From assembly GCA_937888775.1 (NCBI GenBank), contig CALAQT010000485.1, positions 1-27,642 on the forward strand: a stretch of 27,642 nt of DNA, read 5' to 3'. Under the pieces are notes generated by a model, which did not search any database, was not told the origin of the DNA, and saw only the letters and a list, made by a program, of their open reading frames with translations. The stretch comes from an uncultured Actinomycetes bacterium (GTDB lineage: Bacteria > Actinomycetota > Thermoleophilia > Solirubrobacterales > Solirubrobacteraceae). This document shows positions 15,190-23,358 of the stretch, piece after piece. The translations under genes and the position numbers were made by a program. Position 1 is the stretch's first letter. Every line of letters begins with the position of its first letter.

Positions 15190-16734
15190 ATGTCCGCCGC
15201 CAACCCGCAGCTTGGCGTTGTTGCCGCTGGCCATACGCTCAGTGCGCGGGCCGGTGCCGATGTGCTGCGCGAGGGGGGCAATGCGGTCGACGCGGCGTTG
15301 GGGTCGATGCTGGCCTCGTTCGCCTGCGAGCCGCTGCTGACCGGGCTGGGGGCGGGGGGGTACATGCTGGTAGTGGCGCCGGAAGCCGATCCGGTGCTGC
15401 TGGACTTCTTCGTTGAGGCCCCCGGCCGCGGAGCCGAGCCGGACCGGCGTGCCGAGCTGGTGCCGATCAGCGTCTCGTTCGGCGACGTGGTACAGGTTTT
15501 CAATATCGGTGCCGCCTCGGTGGGCAGCTACGGGCTGCCGGCCGGGGTCTGTGCCGCCGCTGAGCGGTTTGGGCGGGTCCCGCTTGCGCAGCTGGTCGCG
15601 CCGGCGGCGAGGCTGGCCCGGGACGGCGTGGTGCTCAACGCCCAGCAGGCCTACGTGGTCGAGATCCTCGCCGGCATCATCACCGCCACGCCCGAGGCGC
15701 GTTCGCTGTTTGCCCCCGGCGGGCCGGTGGCCCGCGAAGGCGATGTCGTCCGCCAGCCGGAACTGGCCGACGCGCTGGAGCGCCTGGGCACCGAGGGCCC
15801 GGCTCCGTTTTACACCGGTGACATCGGCGCGGCGATCATCGATTGGCTGGGCGCGCGGGGGGGCATGCTGACCCAGGCCGACCTCGCCGCCTATAGGGTG
15901 GTCGATCGAGCCCCCGTGCGCGCGCGCTACCGCGGACGCGACGTACTGACCAACCCACCGCCATCAGCGGGTGGGATCCTGATCGCCCGGGCGCTGGGGC
16001 TGCTCGACGGCTCGCCCGGGAGACTGTCGGTGGAGCGGATCGTCGAGGTGATGGAACAGACTCAGCGCGAACGCACGCCGGACTTCCTGGCCGGCCTCGA
16101 CGACCCTGAGTTCGTGCGCGGCTTTCTCGATCGGGCGGTCGGCTCGGCCGGCGAGGGGGGCGCCGGTACGCGCCGGACCGGTCCGCTCGGCTCGACCACG
16201 CACATCTCGGTGCTGGACCGTGAGGGGTGGGCGTGCTCGGTGACCTGCTCGGCGGGGTCATGCTCCGGCGTAATCGTGCCCGGCACCGGAGTCCACCTGA
16301 ACAACATGCTCGGCGAGCAGGACCTCAATCCGCTCGGCTTCCACCGTCATCCTCCCGGCCGTCGGCTGCCTAGCATGATGGCCCCCACGGTGGTACTGCG
16401 CGACGGCCAGGCGGAACTGGTGGTCGGCAGCGCCGGATCCAATCGCATCCGCTCGGCGATCCTGCAGACGATCATCCGCTCGATTGACGACGGCATGCAG
16501 GCCGCGGACGCCGTCCGGGCGCCGCGAGTCCACTTCGAGGACGGGGTCGTCTACACCGAGCCGGGCGTCGAGACCGGGGTGCTGCAGTCAGCGGGCCGAG
16601 CGCTCGGACCGTTCCGGGAGCTCAACCTGTTCTTCGGCGGCGCCCAGGCCGCGGCGCGCGACGCCGCGGGCGTGTTCTCGGGCGGCGGAGATCCGCGTCG
16701 GGGGGGAGCGGCGATCGTGGTCGGCGCCGCGTGA
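15190..16734 (+). CDS. Gamma-glutamyltransferase-family Ntn-hydrolase
   Basis: 514-residue GGT family member, which transfers or hydrolyses gamma-glutamyl groups (for example of glutathione) after self-cleavage. The N-terminal domain has GNAVDAALGSMLAS and LTGLGAGGYMLVV. The cleavage site and nucleophile are in GPLGSTTHISVLDREG, with Thr336 as the expected catalytic residue. It is followed by VPGTGVHLNNMLGE and RLPSMMAPTVVL, the substrate loop. There is no signal peptide, so it may act inside the cell, unlike classical exported GGT. Substrate is uncertain because cephalosporin and other acylases share the fold. It overlaps the next gene by 4 bp. Confidence 0.88.
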   Translation: MSAANPQLGVVAAGHTLSARAGADVLREGGNAVDAALGSMLASFACEPLLTGLGAGGYMLVVAPEADPVLLDFFVEAPGRGAEPDRRAELVPISVSFGDVVQVFNIGAASVGSYGLPAGVCAAAERFGRVPLAQLVAPAARLARDGVVLNAQQAYVVEILAGIITATPEARSLFAPGGPVAREGDVVRQPELADALERLGTEGPAPFYTGDIGAAIIDWLGARGGMLTQADLAAYRVVDRAPVRARYRGRDVLTNPPPSAGGILIARALGLLDGSPGRLSVERIVEVMEQTQRERTPDFLAGLDDPEFVRGFLDRAVGSAGEGGAGTRRTGPLGSTTHISVLDREGWACSVTCSAGSCSGVIVPGTGVHLNNMLGEQDLNPLGFHRHPPGRRLPSMMAPTVVLRDGQAELVVGSAGSNRIRSAILQTIIRSIDDGMQAADAVRAPRVHFEDGVVYTEPGVETGVLQSAGRALGPFRELNLFFGGAQAAARDAAGVFSGGGDPRRGGAAIVVGAA

Positions 16735-17135
16735 GGCGCGTCGTGCTCGCCCTGTGTGTGTCGCTGGCGGTGTGCGGCTGTGGCCTGGAGGTGCAGTCGG
16801 CTGATCTGTTCTTGCTGACCCGCGCTGGGCAGGGCCAGCGGCTGACGATCCTGGTCAACGACAGCGGCACGATCCGCTGCAACTCCCAGAAGACCAAGCC
16901 GCTATCGGACTCACTGCTGATCACGGCGCGGGATCTGGCCGGCAACCTCGACAGCGACGCCAAGGCCAAGCTGCGCATCGCCGCGGGACCACACAGCGTG
17001 TACCAGTACACGATCCGCCTGCAGGACGGCACGATCTCGTTTCCTGACACGGCGGCCGCCAAGCACCACGAACTCTCCCAGGCAGAGCTGTTCACCGTCC
17101 AGGCCGCCGCGCAGGCCTGCGGTATCAGCGCCTAG
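16731..17135 (+). CDS. Small putative lipoprotein, unknown function
   Basis: 134-residue protein starting at GTG 16731, overlapping the GGT-family stop as GTGA. The N-terminus MRRVVLALCVSLAVCGCGLE has a charged start, a hydrophobic core and a Cys after Gly, resembling a lipobox, so it is probably exported and lipid-anchored. The mature part (LTILVNDSGTIRCN to LQDGTISFPDTAA) looks like a small beta-rich domain of a type found as a conserved unknown in this lineage. Tight coupling to the GGT gene suggests shared expression, not a known joint function. A hairpin at 17136-17163 follows directly. Confidence 0.7.
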   Translation: MRRVVLALCVSLAVCGCGLEVQSADLFLLTRAGQGQRLTILVNDSGTIRCNSQKTKPLSDSLLITARDLAGNLDSDAKAKLRIAAGPHSVYQYTIRLQDGTISFPDTAAAKHHELSQAELFTVQAAAQACGISA

Positions 17136-17163
17136 ACCAGCCGAGGGCTGATCTGGGGCTGGT
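17136..17163 (+). terminator. Terminator after the lipoprotein gene
   Basis: ACCAGCC...GGCTGGT, a 7-bp stem directly after the stop codon. Downstream to 17410 there are further short hairpins (CTTCC-GGC/GCC-GGAAG near 17176, CGGTGA-TTCACCG near 17200) but no gene I can support. Confidence 0.5.
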
Positions 17164-17410
17164 CTCGCGGGCGACTTCCCGGCAGCGCCGGAAGGACCGG
17201 TGATTCACCGCTCCGGGGCGCCAAAAGAGGGCCGTGAGCGATGTTGACTGTTAATTGGTCATTTGCCCCCCGCCCCCCGCCCGCGCCGACCGAAGCTCCG
17301 CTCGACGCTGCGGCTCCGGCCCGGAGTCAAGCCGCGTTCTCTTCGTCGCGCTGTCTTGTCGTTCGTCCTCGCACGTCGCCCCACCCGGACTCAGACCTAC
17401 AAGTGCATTA

Positions 17411-18124
17411 CTAGGGAAAATCGCAGTTGGTGTCGGCCTGCGTCTGGCGTCCCGCGGTCACGGTCGCGCTCCCGTGGCAACCCCCACTCGCGAGCATGTA
17501 GCTGCCCGCGGGCACGACGAGCGTGTAGCTGTGCAGCGCCGCGACGTTCTGGCTGGCGACGACCGTTCCGGAGGCGTTCGTCGCGGTGACCGTGTAGGGC
17601 GCGTCGTCACACCGGTAGATGCCCGGGAACGGCCCACCCTGGCTATATACCCCGCCGACGATCCAGCCGTCTCCCGCCGGTATGGCGAAGGCCGGTGGCA
17701 CCGCAGGCTTGCAGTACACCGCGGCCGGTCCGACAAAGGATTGCCAGGATGAGCCGGCCACCAGCAGCCGTCCCTCCCGGATGACGGTGAGGCGAAGCTT
17801 CAGCGGACCGATCGCCGTGCCCTGGCCGACCCGCCAGTGCAGGCTGAAAGCTCCGCTCCGGCGCAGTGTCGTGCTCGCCAGCACGCGCCAGTGGCTCCCG
17901 CGCGCTGATTGGAGCGCGACCTGTGCCCCGCGCGGGGGCAAGCGCACGCGACCGGTGACGGTGAGCCGCTGACCGATCCGAACGACGCTGGGAAGCGGTT
18001 TGCGGGCGGTGATCGACGGCCCGGGACCTGCGCGTACGGGACGACCGCTCGCCGCCATCGCGACACCCGACGCGAGCACCGCCGCCAATCCGGCTCCCAA
18101 CCCAGCCACCCGACGCGCGCCCAC
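17411..18124 (-). CDS. Secreted protein of unknown function
   Basis: About 237 residues. GTG 18124 (VGARRVAGLGAGLAAVLASG) opens a signal peptide with Arg-Arg, a hydrophobic core and likely cleavage after VAMAASG. The open frame reaches a TTG at 18160, which is less likely, and GTG 18109 is an alternative. The mature part has a beta-rich segment (RIGQRLTVTGRVRLPPRGAQVALQ) resembling carboxypeptidase-regulatory or Ig-like repeats used on actinobacterial surface proteins. A C-terminal part with four Cys follows. No catalytic motif is seen. It is divergent from uppP. Confidence 0.65.
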   Translation of the reverse strand: MGARRVAGLGAGLAAVLASGVAMAASGRPVRAGPGPSITARKPLPSVVRIGQRLTVTGRVRLPPRGAQVALQSARGSHWRVLASTTLRRSGAFSLHWRVGQGTAIGPLKLRLTVIREGRLLVAGSSWQSFVGPAAVYCKPAVPPAFAIPAGDGWIVGGVYSQGGPFPGIYRCDDAPYTVTATNASGTVVASQNVAALHSYTLVVPAGSYMLASGGCHGSATVTAGRQTQADTNCDFP

Positions 18125-18195
18125 GCCTCCAGTATGCCGCCCGGACCTCGCGCCAGGCAAGCTCCGGCATCCGACGCCGGCGTCAGATCTCGGTT

Positions 18196-18235
18196 AGCGC
18201 TAGTGGTTTCCGCCGTACTCACGGCGGGAAGCGCT
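18196..18235 (+). other. Stem-loop in the uppP upstream region
   Basis: AGCGCT and AGCGCT (self-complementary) flank CCGCCGT-ACTC-ACGGCGG, a perfect 7-bp stem with a 4-nt loop. It lies between two divergent starts, so it is not the terminator of either neighbour and could be a leader structure or operator. Confidence 0.4.
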
Positions 18236-18274
18236 TAGCTCGCCGTTAGCGATCCGGGTACGCTTCCCGGCTTC

Positions 18275-19201
18275 GTGATCGCGCTCGCCGCCAGCCACAA
18301 TCTGATCAGCACATTTCAGGCGATCGTCTTGGGCGTGCTCCAGGGCGCTACCGAGTTGTTCCCGGTCTCCAGCCTCGGCCACACGGTCCTGTTCCCGACG
18401 CTGTTCCGCTGGCACAATGTGGTCGCCTGGCAGTCGCAGTCGGAGTCACCGTGGCTGGCTTTCGTCGTCATGCTCCATGTCGGCAGCGCCGTGGGGCTGC
18501 TGATCTACTTCTGGCGTGACTGGATCGCCATCATCGGCGCGTTCTTCAACACGCTGCGAACGCGGCGGATCGAGACCGCCAACGAGCGCCTGGCGTGGCT
18601 GATCATCGCCGCCACGATCCCCGTCGGGATCCTCGGCGTCGCGCTTGAGCATCCGGTCCGCGTCGCGCTCGCCAAGCCCCTGTCGGCGGCCATCTTCCTG
18701 ATGGTCAACGGCTGCATTCTGCTCGCCGCCGAGCGCTACCGGAGGCGGGCCGAGGTGCGCGAACTGGCGAGTCGCGAGGGCCTCAACCCCGAGGGCGCCC
18801 GTCGACTCGACACGATGGAATACCGCGAGGCCGGCGTGATCGGGGTCGCCCAGTCGAGCGCGTTGATCGCCGGGATCAGCCGGGACGGTGTCGTGATGAC
18901 CGCCGGCCTGGCTCGCGGCCTCGACAACAGCGATGCGGCGCGGTTCGCCTTCCTGTTGGCGACGCCTCCGATCCTCGCCGCCGGCGTCTACAAGGTCGGT
19001 GACCTGACCGGTCCGCTCGGCAACGGCGGCGTCCGCGGTGCGGCGGTAATCGCCGCCGTGTTCGCGGCGGTCACGGCGATCATCACGGTCCATTTCCTCA
19101 CCCGGTACTTCAAGAACCGCAACCTGACCCCGTTCGGAATCTACTGCCTGCTGTTCGGCGCCGCGATGGTCGTCTTCACGCTCGTCGCCGGCAGCCCGTA
19201 G
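18275..19201 (+). CDS. uppP: Undecaprenyl-diphosphate phosphatase
   Basis: Integral membrane phosphatase that recycles the C55 lipid carrier for peptidoglycan and other wall polymers. The first signature is LGVLQGATELFPVSSLGHTV (residues 19-38), with the catalytic Glu-rich patch reduced to one Glu in this motif. The second is ALIAGISRDGVVMTAGLARG (197-213), with the catalytic Arg; Asp replaces the usual second Ser of SRSG. About eight membrane helices are visible, and the length of 308 is a little over E. coli's 273. GTG 18275 has a weak -10-like TACGCT about 10 bp upstream and no clear Shine-Dalgarno. Also called BacA; it can raise bacitracin tolerance. Confidence 0.9.
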   Translation: MIALAASHNLISTFQAIVLGVLQGATELFPVSSLGHTVLFPTLFRWHNVVAWQSQSESPWLAFVVMLHVGSAVGLLIYFWRDWIAIIGAFFNTLRTRRIETANERLAWLIIAATIPVGILGVALEHPVRVALAKPLSAAIFLMVNGCILLAAERYRRRAEVRELASREGLNPEGARRLDTMEYREAGVIGVAQSSALIAGISRDGVVMTAGLARGLDNSDAARFAFLLATPPILAAGVYKVGDLTGPLGNGGVRGAAVIAAVFAAVTAIITVHFLTRYFKNRNLTPFGIYCLLFGAAMVVFTLVAGSP

Positions 19202-19307
19202 TCCCGCCGGGCCACCGCGGGAGAATCGCCAGATCTCCGATCGGGCACCGTCAGAGCCTTCTCTAGAGCCGGATCCGCCCCGGGGAATGCCGCCAGGCTT
19301 TCCCCAA

Positions 19308-19328
19308 GGGAAGGCCGCAGGCCTTCCC
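19308..19328. terminator. Bidirectional terminator between uppP and the LON-domain gene
   Basis: GGGAAGGCC-GCA-GGCCTTCCC, a perfect 9-bp stem between convergent genes. Confidence 0.7.
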
Positions 19329-19331
19329 CGA

Positions 19332-19958
19332 TCAGCCGAAACGCACCTTGCCGTTTGACCGCGCCCGGCTCTGGGCTCGGTCGACGAAGTCCAGCCGCTT
19401 GATCGCCGCCCGGAACAGCCGCGTGACCAGCCGCAGGCGCGCGTTCTCGGAGCGGAGGTCGAGCAGTCCCTGCTTGGCCTCCAAGCCGAAGTCGACGGTC
19501 GCGGCCATGTCGTAGGCGCTCATCTCCGACAGCTCCTGATCGTCGGGCTCGTGGTCGGTCGCGCGCTTTACGAGCTCCGCGTAAGCGGCGCGTGCCCCGC
19601 CGGCGAGTTCAGGATCGGGATCGTCGGCGCGATCGTGCACGAATTCGATCACCCCGGCCGGGTAGGGCAGGTGTCCCTGGCGCTCCAGGACGCGAATCGG
19701 GCGCGTACCGCGCGCCAGGATGTTCAACCGCCCGTCGTCGGTGCGCTCCAGGACCCGCTCGATCTCACACGCGCAGCCGATGTCACGCAGCCCGTCGTCG
19801 GAGAGCCACACGATCCCGAACTCGCGCTTGTCGCTGAGGCACTCGCCGATCATCGTCTTGTAGCGCTCCTCGAAGATGTGCAGCGGGATCAGCTCGCCGG
19901 GGAGGGCGACAAGGCCGAGTGGGAACAGGGGAAAGTCAGACGACGGCTCGGAGGCCAT
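19332..19958 (-). CDS. LON substrate-binding (PUA-like) domain protein
   Basis: 208-residue protein made of the N-terminal LON domain alone, without the AAA or protease parts. Typical motifs are FPLFPLGLVALPGELIPLHIFEERYKTMI at the start, EFGIVWL, GCACEIERVLERTDDGRLNI and the ARGTRPIRVLE segment. A C-terminal helical bundle follows (ARLRLVTRLFRAAIKRLDFV). Stand-alone LON-domain proteins are widespread in bacteria and their role is not settled; substrate or adaptor functions in proteolysis are plausible. ATG 19958 has TAAACT 7 nt upstream and no Shine-Dalgarno, suggesting a leaderless transcript. Confidence 0.85.
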   Translation of the reverse strand: MASEPSSDFPLFPLGLVALPGELIPLHIFEERYKTMIGECLSDKREFGIVWLSDDGLRDIGCACEIERVLERTDDGRLNILARGTRPIRVLERQGHLPYPAGVIEFVHDRADDPDPELAGGARAAYAELVKRATDHEPDDQELSEMSAYDMAATVDFGLEAKQGLLDLRSENARLRLVTRLFRAAIKRLDFVDRAQSRARSNGKVRFG

Positions 19959-20055
19959 GGAAGGAAGTTTATTTCGCGCGGCTGCCGCCGCCGCAGCTCA
20001 CCCTTCGAACCCGGTCGGCCGAGCCGGCCGGCCCGCAGTTAGGGCTCGCGAGCCC

Positions 20056-20973
20056 TTAGGGGCGGCGCGCGGTCAGCAGGAGGTTGTAAAAGATCGCCGG
20101 GGGCAGCAATGGCTCGAGCACCTTCTCGTCGAGCCGTTGCAACAGCAGATAACCGTGGAAGGCGTACCGGCGCCAGAGCATCGGCACGTCGTCGGGGTCG
20201 GCGCTAGCCTCCAGCGCGCGGTTGAACCAGCCGAACCAGTTGGCGGTCAGCTCCTCGCCGCGGACCACGATCTCGGTGAATCCGGAGCGTCTCGCGTGAC
20301 GCGATAGATCGCCGGGGGCGAACGCGTGGATGTCGACGAAGCGCTCCAGGTCGTGGTCGCGCTCGTGGCCGGACCCCGGGCCGCCCGGCGGCGGGGCGGG
20401 ACTGGCGCGCAGCAGCGCGCGCCACACCGGGGCCAGCGCGCCGGCGCCGCGCTTGGGCACCGAAGCGATCCGGTCCCCGAAGCGTGAAGGCTCGCCGGCA
20501 AACACGATCCTCCCACCGGGGCGCAGCACGCGATGAAACTCGTTGAACGCCCGGCGCAGGTTGGGGAGATGGTGGAGCACCGCGTGGCCGAGCAGCAGAT
20601 CGAAGCTCTGGTCGGCGAACGGCAGCGATTCTGCGTCCGCCCGGGCGGTCCGCACCTCCAGACCCAGTCGCTGCGCGTTGCCGGCCAGCGTGGTGACCAT
20701 TCCGGGCGAGATGTCGGTGCAGGTAGCGTCGCGTACCACTCCGGCCTGCAGCAGGTTGAGGCTGAAGTAGCCGGTTCCGGCGCCGATCTCAAGCGAACGC
20801 TCGTAGCCGTCGTCGAGCTCGGCGCCGAGCAGTTTGCGCAGCTTGCCGAGCACCTGCGCCTGGCCGACCGAGCCAAAGTCGATCCCCCACTTTGAGTCAT
20901 AGCTGTCGGCCGCGACGTCGTGATAGCGCGTATTGACGTCGCGGATCTGATCCGCGGTCCGAAGTGCCTCCAT
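20056..20973 (-). CDS. Class I SAM-dependent methyltransferase (UbiE-type fold)
   Basis: 305 residues from ATG 20973 (MEALRTADQIRDVNTRYHD). SAM-binding motif I is SLEIGAGTGYFSLNLLQAGV. The acidic motif II follows as CTDISPGMV, then ARADAESLPFADQSFDLLLG and the HAVLHHLPNLRRAFNEFHRVLRPGG block of methyltransferase family 11. The C-terminal part (RYAFHGYLLLQRLDEKVLEPLLPPAIFYNLLLTARRP) has a hydrophobic patch that may touch membrane or lipid substrates. The substrate is unknown. The gene is divergent from another methyltransferase 27 bp away; together with GH57 and a glycosyltransferase it may belong to a polysaccharide or lipid-sugar locus. Confidence 0.8.
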   Translation of the reverse strand: MEALRTADQIRDVNTRYHDVAADSYDSKWGIDFGSVGQAQVLGKLRKLLGAELDDGYERSLEIGAGTGYFSLNLLQAGVVRDATCTDISPGMVTTLAGNAQRLGLEVRTARADAESLPFADQSFDLLLGHAVLHHLPNLRRAFNEFHRVLRPGGRIVFAGEPSRFGDRIASVPKRGAGALAPVWRALLRASPAPPPGGPGSGHERDHDLERFVDIHAFAPGDLSRHARRSGFTEIVVRGEELTANWFGWFNRALEASADPDDVPMLWRRYAFHGYLLLQRLDEKVLEPLLPPAIFYNLLLTARRP

Positions 20974-20982
20974 GGCGCCGGG

Positions 20983-20989
20983 CACAATA
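20983..20989. promoter_or_regulatory. Possible overlapping divergent -10 elements
   Basis: CACAAT (+, 20983-20988) and TATTGT (-, 20989-20984) share the same bases. They lie 11-12 bp from GTG 21001 and ATG 20973 respectively, which would give near-leaderless divergent transcripts. No convincing -35 is visible. Confidence 0.3.
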
Positions 20990-21000
20990 CCCTGTCCCGC

Positions 21001-21789
21001 GTGCCAGTGAACGCCTACGTTCAACGCGACCAGCCCGCCGGGGTGCCGCCGCTTGAACTGACAGGGGAGCGCACGCTTCCCGATGTTCCGGCCGAGAACT
21101 ACTGGTACCGGCGCCATCTGGCCGTCTACGAGTGGATCGGAGCCCGGGTCGCCGGGCTGCGGGTGCTCGACATGGCCTGCGGCGAGGGTTACGGCTCGGA
21201 GGTGCTGTCACGCTCGGCGGCCGGCGTCGTGGGCGTCGACGCCAATCCCGAGGCCCACGAGCACGCCCGCCGGCGGTACCGCCGCCAGAACCTGCGCTTT
21301 GACCGCGGACTGGTCGAGACCTACGGTGAGCCGGCCTCCTTCGACGCTGTCGTGTTCCTGCAGACGATCGAGCACGTGAACGACCCCGCGGCGGTCCTCG
21401 AGCACTTCCGCTGGACGATGGCGCCCGGGGCGGTGGCCTACGTCTCGACCCCTAACGTCCTCACGCTCGCGCCTCCCGGGGCCCAGAAGTCAGACAACCC
21501 GTGGCATCTGAAGGAGTACCGGGCGCAGGAGTTCATCGATCTGTGCAGCACTGCGTTTGACCACGTCGAGCTGCTGGGCATATTCCACGCCGGCAAGCTG
21601 CGCCTGCACGAGCGGGCGCTGGCGCTGGGGTGGGACCGCGTCCATGCCAGATTGGGGATCACGAAGTTGTTCTATGACCGTTTCACCCCGGCGATCTCCA
21701 CGCGCGACTTCGCGCTGCGCGACCGCGATCGGTCAGGTGTCCACGGCCGGCTCGACGGAGCGCTTGACTTCCTGGCGATCTGCCGGTGA
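21001..21789 (+). CDS. Class I SAM-dependent methyltransferase
   Basis: About 262 residues from GTG 21001 (VPVNAYVQRDQPAGVPPLELTGERT). The open frame reaches back to 20920, but that would enter the divergent gene's start. Motifs are GERTLPDVPAENYWYRRHLA, motif I LRVLDMACGEGYGSEVL, VVGVDANPEAHEHAR, FDAVVFLQTIEHVNDP and VAYVSTPNVLTLAPPG. The layout is that of methyltransferases in surface-sugar or glycan loci, which often begin with a 'GER..P' segment. Its stop overlaps the start of the GH57 fragment as GTGA, so the two were one operon before the insertion. Confidence 0.82.
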   Translation: MPVNAYVQRDQPAGVPPLELTGERTLPDVPAENYWYRRHLAVYEWIGARVAGLRVLDMACGEGYGSEVLSRSAAGVVGVDANPEAHEHARRRYRRQNLRFDRGLVETYGEPASFDAVVFLQTIEHVNDPAAVLEHFRWTMAPGAVAYVSTPNVLTLAPPGAQKSDNPWHLKEYRAQEFIDLCSTAFDHVELLGIFHAGKLRLHERALALGWDRVHARLGITKLFYDRFTPAISTRDFALRDRDRSGVHGRLDGALDFLAICR

Positions 21790-21853
21790 GCAAACCACGC
21801 GGGGAGCTGGCGCTCGTACTGCACACGCACATGCCCTACGTCCTGGGATATGG
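21786..21853 (+). pseudogene. GH57 glycoside hydrolase / branching-enzyme N-terminus, cut by mobile element
   Basis: GTG 21786 begins with SKPRGELALVLHTHMPYVLG, the opening strand of GH57 (DUF1957-type alpha-glucan branching enzymes), where 'HxHMPY' holds a conserved active-site His. After about 22 codons the family sequence stops, and the serine recombinase promoter begins. The usual next residues (GFGTWPFGEEWL-like) are absent. The remaining ~500 codons are not found in the window. This marks the left boundary of the inserted element. Confidence 0.7.
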
Positions 21854-21879
21854 TAGAATCGGTGCTCTACCGAGAGGAG
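21852..21879 (+). promoter_or_regulatory. Promoter-palindrome and RBS of the recombinase gene
   Basis: TAGAAT at 21854-21859 is a good -10. It sits in an inverted repeat GGTAGA...TCTACC (21852-21871) that could be an operator. GAGAGGAG at 21872-21879 is a strong Shine-Dalgarno for GTG 21884. The attachment-site core is expected near here. Confidence 0.45.
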
Positions 21880-21883
21880 CATC

Positions 21884-23344
21884 GTGCCCCAAGCCAAAAC
21901 CTATGACTTGCTGATCCGAGTGTCCCGCATGGGGTCGCGCACCGAGGGCGCCGAAACCACGATGACCCTTGGTGACCAACGCACTGCGGGCATGGCCACC
22001 ATCGCCCAAGCTGGCGGGCGCTTAGGGCGCGAACTTCAAGCGACCAATCAGTCCGGGTCCACGGTCCACACATCGGCCAAGTGGGCCGAGGCTGTCGCGC
22101 GGGCGAATCGCGGCGAAACCGCTGGCTTCGCTATTGCGTATGACGATAGGCTGGGGCGCAACTGGCGCACCGCTGGACCGTTCTACGATGCCTGCGAAGC
22201 GGCGGGCTGCGAGATTTTATTCTCGAATCTGCCCGGTGTGGATTACCGCACTGATGACGGCCGCACGATCACCGGAGTCCTCGCGGTTGTCGCGGAGAGG
22301 ACGTATCTCACCGCGCGAAACCGAGGCAACCGGATCGCGGCAGCGGTGCTTGCTCGCGGCGTGACCAACAGGGTGCCCTTCGGGTACAGACGCAATGCCG
22401 CCGAGTTTGACGACCGAGGCGAGGCTATCGAAAGCAGCAAGACCGACCCGGACAAGGACGGCAAGGCGCTCGTCCCCGACGACGCCGAGGCGCCCTTTCT
22501 CGTCGGCATATTCGAGCGGCGGGCTGACGGCCACTCGTGGGTCAGTATCGCCCGATGGCTCGACGCGGAGGGCGTGAAACCGCGGTCGCCCCGCGGCAGT
22601 TCGGGCACTTGGACAACCTCGACGCTCGCCAATATGATTTCCAGCTCTGTCTACCTTGGCACCGTGACCCTTGGGGATCGCCCACCGGTAGAGGACGCGC
22701 ACAAGCCGCTCGTGACCCGGGCACTCTGGAATAGGGCGCAGTCGAGCACCACGATCCAGCGCACCGGTCGAAACTGCGCCGGAATCGCCGGGGGCCTGCT
22801 GGTCTGCGGAACCTGCGGCGGCATTCTGTCCGTGACGGGCTCGAACCCCTCCTACACCTGTCGGCGGACAATCAACGGCGTGCCCTGCGGCCGTCCAACC
22901 TATGTCTCAAAATCAAGGGCTGACGAGTTCGTGGAGCGGGCCGTGATCGAAGCGCTTTCGACCGGATCGCTGGACGTGCTCACGACCGCCGCCGACCTGA
23001 CGCGGCTACGGGGCGCCTGGGAGGACGCACAAGCCGCATTGGAGAATGTTCTAGCGCTTGGTACGGCCCTAGACCCGGCGATGCTTAGGCGGGCTGTGAG
23101 CGTGCGACAGGGCCGGATAGACGAGACTCGCGCCGCCTATGAAGCTGCTAGGGACGGCGCCGAAGCTGCGTCGGCGCTACCGGACGCGAGCGCGTGGGCG
23201 ATGCTCGACCTCGATGACAAGCGCCGAGTCGCTGGGGTGCTGATCGAGCACGTCACTGTGAGCGCGCCTGTGTCCATTCGGGACCGCGTACCACACGCGG
23301 ACGTGGCGCGGCGCTTCAAGGTCCGCTGGAACGGCGGCAAGTAG
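21884..23344 (+). CDS. Large serine recombinase (integrase) of a mobile element
   Basis: 486-residue site-specific recombinase. The resolvase-type catalytic domain has the nucleophile Ser14 in LLIRVSRMG and the conserved DRLGRN at 88-93. The Recombinase domain (about 160-290: RVPFGYRR, SIARWLDAEGVKPRSP, MISSSVYLGTV) follows. A zinc ribbon uses Cys308, Cys311, Cys326 and Cys335. A coiled-coil stretch of Ala/Arg/Glu-rich helices lies around 365-450. Such enzymes integrate and excise phages and integrative elements between attP and attB, usually with attP beside the gene. Its 5' end abuts the broken GH57 gene, as expected at attL. Codon choice is less GC-biased than in the flanking genes. Confidence 0.92.
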   Translation: MPQAKTYDLLIRVSRMGSRTEGAETTMTLGDQRTAGMATIAQAGGRLGRELQATNQSGSTVHTSAKWAEAVARANRGETAGFAIAYDDRLGRNWRTAGPFYDACEAAGCEILFSNLPGVDYRTDDGRTITGVLAVVAERTYLTARNRGNRIAAAVLARGVTNRVPFGYRRNAAEFDDRGEAIESSKTDPDKDGKALVPDDAEAPFLVGIFERRADGHSWVSIARWLDAEGVKPRSPRGSSGTWTTSTLANMISSSVYLGTVTLGDRPPVEDAHKPLVTRALWNRAQSSTTIQRTGRNCAGIAGGLLVCGTCGGILSVTGSNPSYTCRRTINGVPCGRPTYVSKSRADEFVERAVIEALSTGSLDVLTTAADLTRLRGAWEDAQAALENVLALGTALDPAMLRRAVSVRQGRIDETRAAYEAARDGAEAASALPDASAWAMLDLDDKRRVAGVLIEHVTVSAPVSIRDRVPHADVARRFKVRWNGGK

Positions 23345-23358
23345 GCTCGCCAGTCTGC

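Noticed and set aside
16731..17135. GGT light-chain or accessory subunit
   Set aside because: The GGT-family protein is complete by itself, and the small protein has an export signal but no Ntn-hydrolase feature.
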